Source of the DNA: Gemmatimonadota bacterium
GTDB taxonomy: Bacteria > Latescibacterota > UBA2968 > UBA8231
Assembly (NCBI GenBank): GCA_009845645.1
Contig: VXZF01000588.1
Location: 1 to 9,889 of the forward strand
Reading direction: 5' to 3'
Length of the DNA stretch: 9,889 bases
Each line of letters starts with the position of its first letter. Positions within the stretch are counted from its first letter, which is position 1. The notes under the pieces were generated by a model. It saw nothing but the letters and a program-made list of their open reading frames with translations. It was not told the DNA's origin and searched no databases. A program made the translations under genes and the position numbers. Shown piece by piece: positions 7,381 through 9,889 of this stretch.

Positions 7381-8277
7381 ATGGCGACGACGACCAATAA
7401 AATCACCGTTTCTTCGCTCCAGTCCAAAAAGGAGCGCGGCCAAAAGATCTGCATGTTGACGGCCTACGACTACCCCACGGCCGCGCTGCAAGACGAAGCC
7501 GGCCTCGACGTGATCTTGGTCGGCGACTCCGTGGGCACCAACGTCTTGGGTTATCGAGGCCCGCAGCAGGTGACCATGGACGACATCCTCCACCACCTGC
7601 GGGCCGTGCGACGGGCCGTGCGCCGAGCCTTTCTCCTCGCCGACCTGCCCTTCATGTCCTTTCAGCCGTCGGTCGAGACCGCGGTCAAAAACGCCGGGCG
7701 CTTGGTGCAGGAGGGCGGAGCCGAAGGCGTCAAATTGGAAGGCGGCCTGCCGGTTTTACCCCAGCTAAAAGCCATCGTTGACGCCGGCATCCCGGTCGTC
7801 GGCCACCTCGGGTTTACCCCGCAGTCCCAAGCCCGCGAATTCTATCTGTTCAGCGACCGCCGTGGCACCGTACCCAAGTTTCACGGCAAGGGGCCGAAGG
7901 GGGCCAAAGCCCTCGTCGAGCAAGCCCTGCGCTTGGAGGACGCTGGCGTGTTTGCCTTAGTCCTCGAACTAGTCACCGAAGAAGCGGCCCGAGCCGTCAC
8001 CGAGCGGCTCAAAATTCCAGTCATCGGCATCGGCGCTGGCCGCTATTGCGATGGCCAAGTGCTGATCGTCCACGACCTCGTCGGCCTCAACGAAGAAGAC
8101 CTAATCCTGACCAAAGCCTACGGCCAAACGCACCAAGATTGGCTCGAAATGTTCAAAACGTACTGTCGAGAAGTCACCGAAGGCCGCTTCCCCACGGCTG
8201 AAAACACAGCGCACATGGCCCCTGAAAAACGCGCTCAACTAGACCAACTGCTCAACGATAATGGTAAGAATCGCTAA
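7381..8277 (+). CDS. panB: 3-methyl-2-oxobutanoate hydroxymethyltransferase (ketopantoate hydroxymethyltransferase)
   Basis: PanB transfers a hydroxymethyl group from 5,10-methylene-THF to alpha-ketoisovalerate, making ketopantoate for pantothenate and CoA. The product is 298 aa (E. coli 264). Family features are KICMLTAYDYPTA (22-34), the Mg2+ ligands Asp49 in VGDSVG, Asp88 in ADLPFMS and Glu120 in VKLEGG, the catalytic Glu196 in LVLELV, and IPVIGIGAGRYCDGQVLIVHD (212-232). I start at ATG 7381; an in-frame ATG at 7273 would add 36 residues that do not look like PanB. No Shine-Dalgarno is visible. Between GHLGFTPQS (141-149) and LVEQALRLEDAG (178-189) the usual GGxKVQG loop is replaced by a longer, basic stretch. 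panC and panD are not in the window. The next gene starts 22 bp downstream. Confidence 0.95.
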   Translation: MATTTNKITVSSLQSKKERGQKICMLTAYDYPTAALQDEAGLDVILVGDSVGTNVLGYRGPQQVTMDDILHHLRAVRRAVRRAFLLADLPFMSFQPSVETAVKNAGRLVQEGGAEGVKLEGGLPVLPQLKAIVDAGIPVVGHLGFTPQSQAREFYLFSDRRGTVPKFHGKGPKGAKALVEQALRLEDAGVFALVLELVTEEAARAVTERLKIPVIGIGAGRYCDGQVLIVHDLVGLNEEDLILTKAYGQTHQDWLEMFKTYCREVTEGRFPTAENTAHMAPEKRAQLDQLLNDNGKNR

Positions 8278-8283
8278 TTCTTC

Positions 8284-8290
8284 GAGAGGA
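8284..8290 (+). promoter_or_regulatory. Ribosome binding site of the AGCS symporter
   Basis: GAGAGGA ends 9 bp before ATG 8300. It decides this start over an in-frame upstream codon at 8261, which would lie inside panB and place 13 polar residues ahead of a signal-like N-terminus. Confidence 0.7.
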
Positions 8291-8299
8291 AAATATCCC

Positions 8300-9817
8300 A
8301 TGCGCTTATTCTACGCCGCTGCCCTGATTTTGTGGACTACTGCTCCCGCCCTAGCCCAAGAAGCCGACCAAAATTGGATTCAGGCGGCCATCGCCAACTT
8401 GGACGCCGCGTTTGGCTCCATCGTCTCGGCGATGGCTGGTGTTCTCTTCGCCGACCTAGGGACGAAAATTCCCCTTATCATCTGGGTGCTCGTCCTAGGC
8501 GGCATCTACTATTCGTTCTATTTTGGCTGGATCTCCCTGCGCGGCTTCCGCCACTCCATCGACGTCATCCGCGGTCGCTACGACGACCCCAACGACCCAG
8601 GCGAGATCTCCCATTTCCAAGCTCTCACCAGTGCCCTGTCAGCTACCATCGGCCTCGGTAACATCGCCGGCGTCGCCATTGCCGTCAGCTTGGGCGGGCC
8701 GGGTGCGGTCTTCTGGATGCTCCTGACCGCCTTATTCGGCATGTCCTCCAAGCTGGCTTCCTGCACCCTAGCCGTCATGTACCGCAAAATTCACCCCGAC
8801 GGCCGCATCTCCGGCGGGCCGATGTACTACCTAGAGCACGGGCTTGCCAATAAAGGACTCAAGTCGTTGGGCCGCGTCTTCGCCATTTTGTTCGCCATTT
8901 TCACCATTGGTGGCTCCCTCGGCGGTGGCAATATGTTCCAAGTCAACCAGACGGTCGAGATCCTCACCACTGTATCCCCGGCTATAGGGGAATACAACTG
9001 GGTCTTAGGCCTCCTCTTCGCCTCGTTGATCTCCTTGGTCATCATCGGTGGCATCAAGCGGATCGGCCGCGTCACCTCGCGGATTGTGCCCTTCATGTGC
9101 CTGCTCTACGTGGCCGCCTCTCTCGTCATCATTCTGTCACACATCGGCGATGTGCCCGCCATGATCGCGACCATTTTCCGCGAAGCCTTCTCGCCACAGG
9201 CCCTGTACGGCGGCTTTTTAGGCGTCCTAGTCGTCGGCATCAAGCGGGCAGCCTTTTCCAATGAGGCCGGTCTCGGCTCTGCAGCTTTTGCCCATGCCGC
9301 GGCCCGCACCAACGAGCCAGCACGCGAAGGCATGGTCGCGATGATTGGCCCCTTCATAGACACGATCGTGATTTGCTTGATGACCGCTTTGGTCTGCATG
9401 ATTACCGGGGTGTACACCGATCCTCAGTTCCAAGCGAGTGAAGGCTTTATCGTCGGGGCCAAAATGACTTCGGCGGCCTTTGATTCGTTCCTGCCCGGTG
9501 CCCGCTACGTCCTCGCCATTGGTGTCATGCTCTTTGCTTACTCAACCATGATTTCGTGGTCGTACTACGGGGAGCGAGCGTGGGAATATCTATTCGGCAG
9601 TCGCTTCAACATAATTTTCCGGGTCATTTTCGTCGTCTTCGTCGTCTTCGGCTCGGTCGTCACGCTCAAAAACGTGCTCGACTTTACCGATATGCTCATC
9701 TTGAGCATGGCCTTCCCCAACATCATCGGCGGCGTCATCCTCAGCCCGCAGATCAAGGCGTGCCTGCAAGACTACTGGGGCCGGCTGAAAAGCGGCGAGA
9801 TGAAGCGCTACAAGTAG
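8300..9817 (+). CDS. Sodium:alanine/glycine symporter, AGCS family
   Basis: Inner-membrane transporter of the alanine or glycine:cation symporter family (AgcS/DagA-like), importing small amino acids with Na+. The product is 505 aa with about ten or eleven hydrophobic segments. Family signatures are ALTSALSATIGLGNIAGVA (108-126), LGGPGAVFWM (131-140), ISGGPMYYLEHGL (170-182), the AGCS signature region IKRAAFSNEAGLGSAAFAHA (314-333), and SYYGERAWEYLFG (421-433). Residues 1-20 look like a signal peptide: Arg at position 2, a hydrophobic core, and a possible signal peptidase cut after APALA. The start is fixed by a GAGAGGA site 9 bp upstream. Only 22 bp separate it from panB and no terminator lies between, so the two are probably cotranscribed. 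The exact amino acid cannot be told from sequence. A tandem 9-bp repeat at 9629-9646 encodes FVVFVV in a helix. Confidence 0.93.
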   Translation: MRLFYAAALILWTTAPALAQEADQNWIQAAIANLDAAFGSIVSAMAGVLFADLGTKIPLIIWVLVLGGIYYSFYFGWISLRGFRHSIDVIRGRYDDPNDPGEISHFQALTSALSATIGLGNIAGVAIAVSLGGPGAVFWMLLTALFGMSSKLASCTLAVMYRKIHPDGRISGGPMYYLEHGLANKGLKSLGRVFAILFAIFTIGGSLGGGNMFQVNQTVEILTTVSPAIGEYNWVLGLLFASLISLVIIGGIKRIGRVTSRIVPFMCLLYVAASLVIILSHIGDVPAMIATIFREAFSPQALYGGFLGVLVVGIKRAAFSNEAGLGSAAFAHAAARTNEPAREGMVAMIGPFIDTIVICLMTALVCMITGVYTDPQFQASEGFIVGAKMTSAAFDSFLPGARYVLAIGVMLFAYSTMISWSYYGERAWEYLFGSRFNIIFRVIFVVFVVFGSVVTLKNVLDFTDMLILSMAFPNIIGGVILSPQIKACLQDYWGRLKSGEMKRYK

Positions 9818-9820
9818 GGT

Positions 9821-9889
9821 TCAGGGGGCGTCTCCGCCTTCCAACCAGTCTCGGTCTGCGGCCAAGTAAATTTCCTCGACCTCCAAGTC
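9821..9889 (-). CDS. Possible 3' end of a converging gene, unknown product
   Basis: On the minus strand a frame is open from the right edge to a TGA at 9823-9821, giving 22 residues: DLEVEEIYLAADRDWLEGG followed by DAP. The peptide is acidic, and third codon positions are GC-rich (16 of 22), as in the neighbouring genes. The stop would lie 3 bp beyond the symporter stop, in the same compact tail-to-tail style as bioB/bioA. Two plus-strand frames are also open here, so the call rests on little. I do not recognise the product. Confidence 0.35.
   Translation of the reverse strand, partial: DLEVEEIYLAADRDWLEGGDAP

Noticed and set aside
8278..8299. Terminator between panB and the symporter
   Set aside because: The 22-bp gap has no stem-loop or T-run; it contains only the downstream ribosome binding site.
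9106..9417. Open frame antisense to the symporter
   Set aside because: It is a shadow of hydrophobic codons; no start signal or recognisable protein.
9629..9651. Tandem TTCGTCGTC repeat in the symporter gene
   Set aside because: Only two 9-bp copies, explained by repeated Phe-Val-Val codons in a membrane helix.

Overview
This is a dense, GC-rich stretch of a bacterial chromosome. It looks Gram-negative because it encodes the Na+-pumping NADH:quinone oxidoreductase (NQR). It is mainly a biotin synthesis locus, flanked by Na+-related membrane genes and by one pantothenate gene. I cannot assign a taxon. No mobile element, CRISPR array, rRNA or tRNA is visible. Base and codon use look even across the window, so nothing suggests recent transfer.

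Layout from left to right: (1) On the minus strand, the first 42 codons of nqrB at the left edge, preceded by complete nqrA (138-1484). (2) A 308-bp divergent intergenic region (1485-1792) holding weak promoter candidates, a near-palindrome and a possible Shine-Dalgarno-masking hairpin. (3) bioB on the plus strand (1793-2797). Its last 48 bp overlap, tail to tail, the end of (4) a minus-strand biotin operon in the order bioF, a small alpha/beta hydrolase (BioH/BioK-like), bioC, bioD, bioA (7268 down to 2750). Its cistrons overlap by 8-14 bp or lie 10 bp apart. (5) A 112-bp divergent intergenic region (7269-7380) with a good sigma70-type promoter for panB and a perfect 8-bp inverted repeat touching its -35 box. 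(6) On the plus strand, panB (7381-8277) and, 22 bp later, an AGCS-family sodium:alanine/glycine symporter (8300-9817). (7) A possible 3' end of a converging minus-strand gene at the right edge (9821-9889).

How the genes fit together: BioC methylates malonyl-ACP so that fatty-acid synthesis can build pimeloyl-ACP methyl ester. The small hydrolase is the probable esterase that removes the methyl group. BioF, BioA, BioD and BioB then carry pimeloyl-ACP to biotin, so every dedicated step is encoded within about 5.5 kb. PanB starts pantothenate/CoA synthesis. NQR makes the Na+ gradient that an AGCS symporter uses, and alanine, a typical AGCS substrate, is also the amino-acid substrate of BioF.

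I see no clearly new multi-gene system. The points most worth checking are the unusual esterase, the convergent bioB/bioA gene overlap, the dyad between bioF and panB, and an altered loop in PanB.
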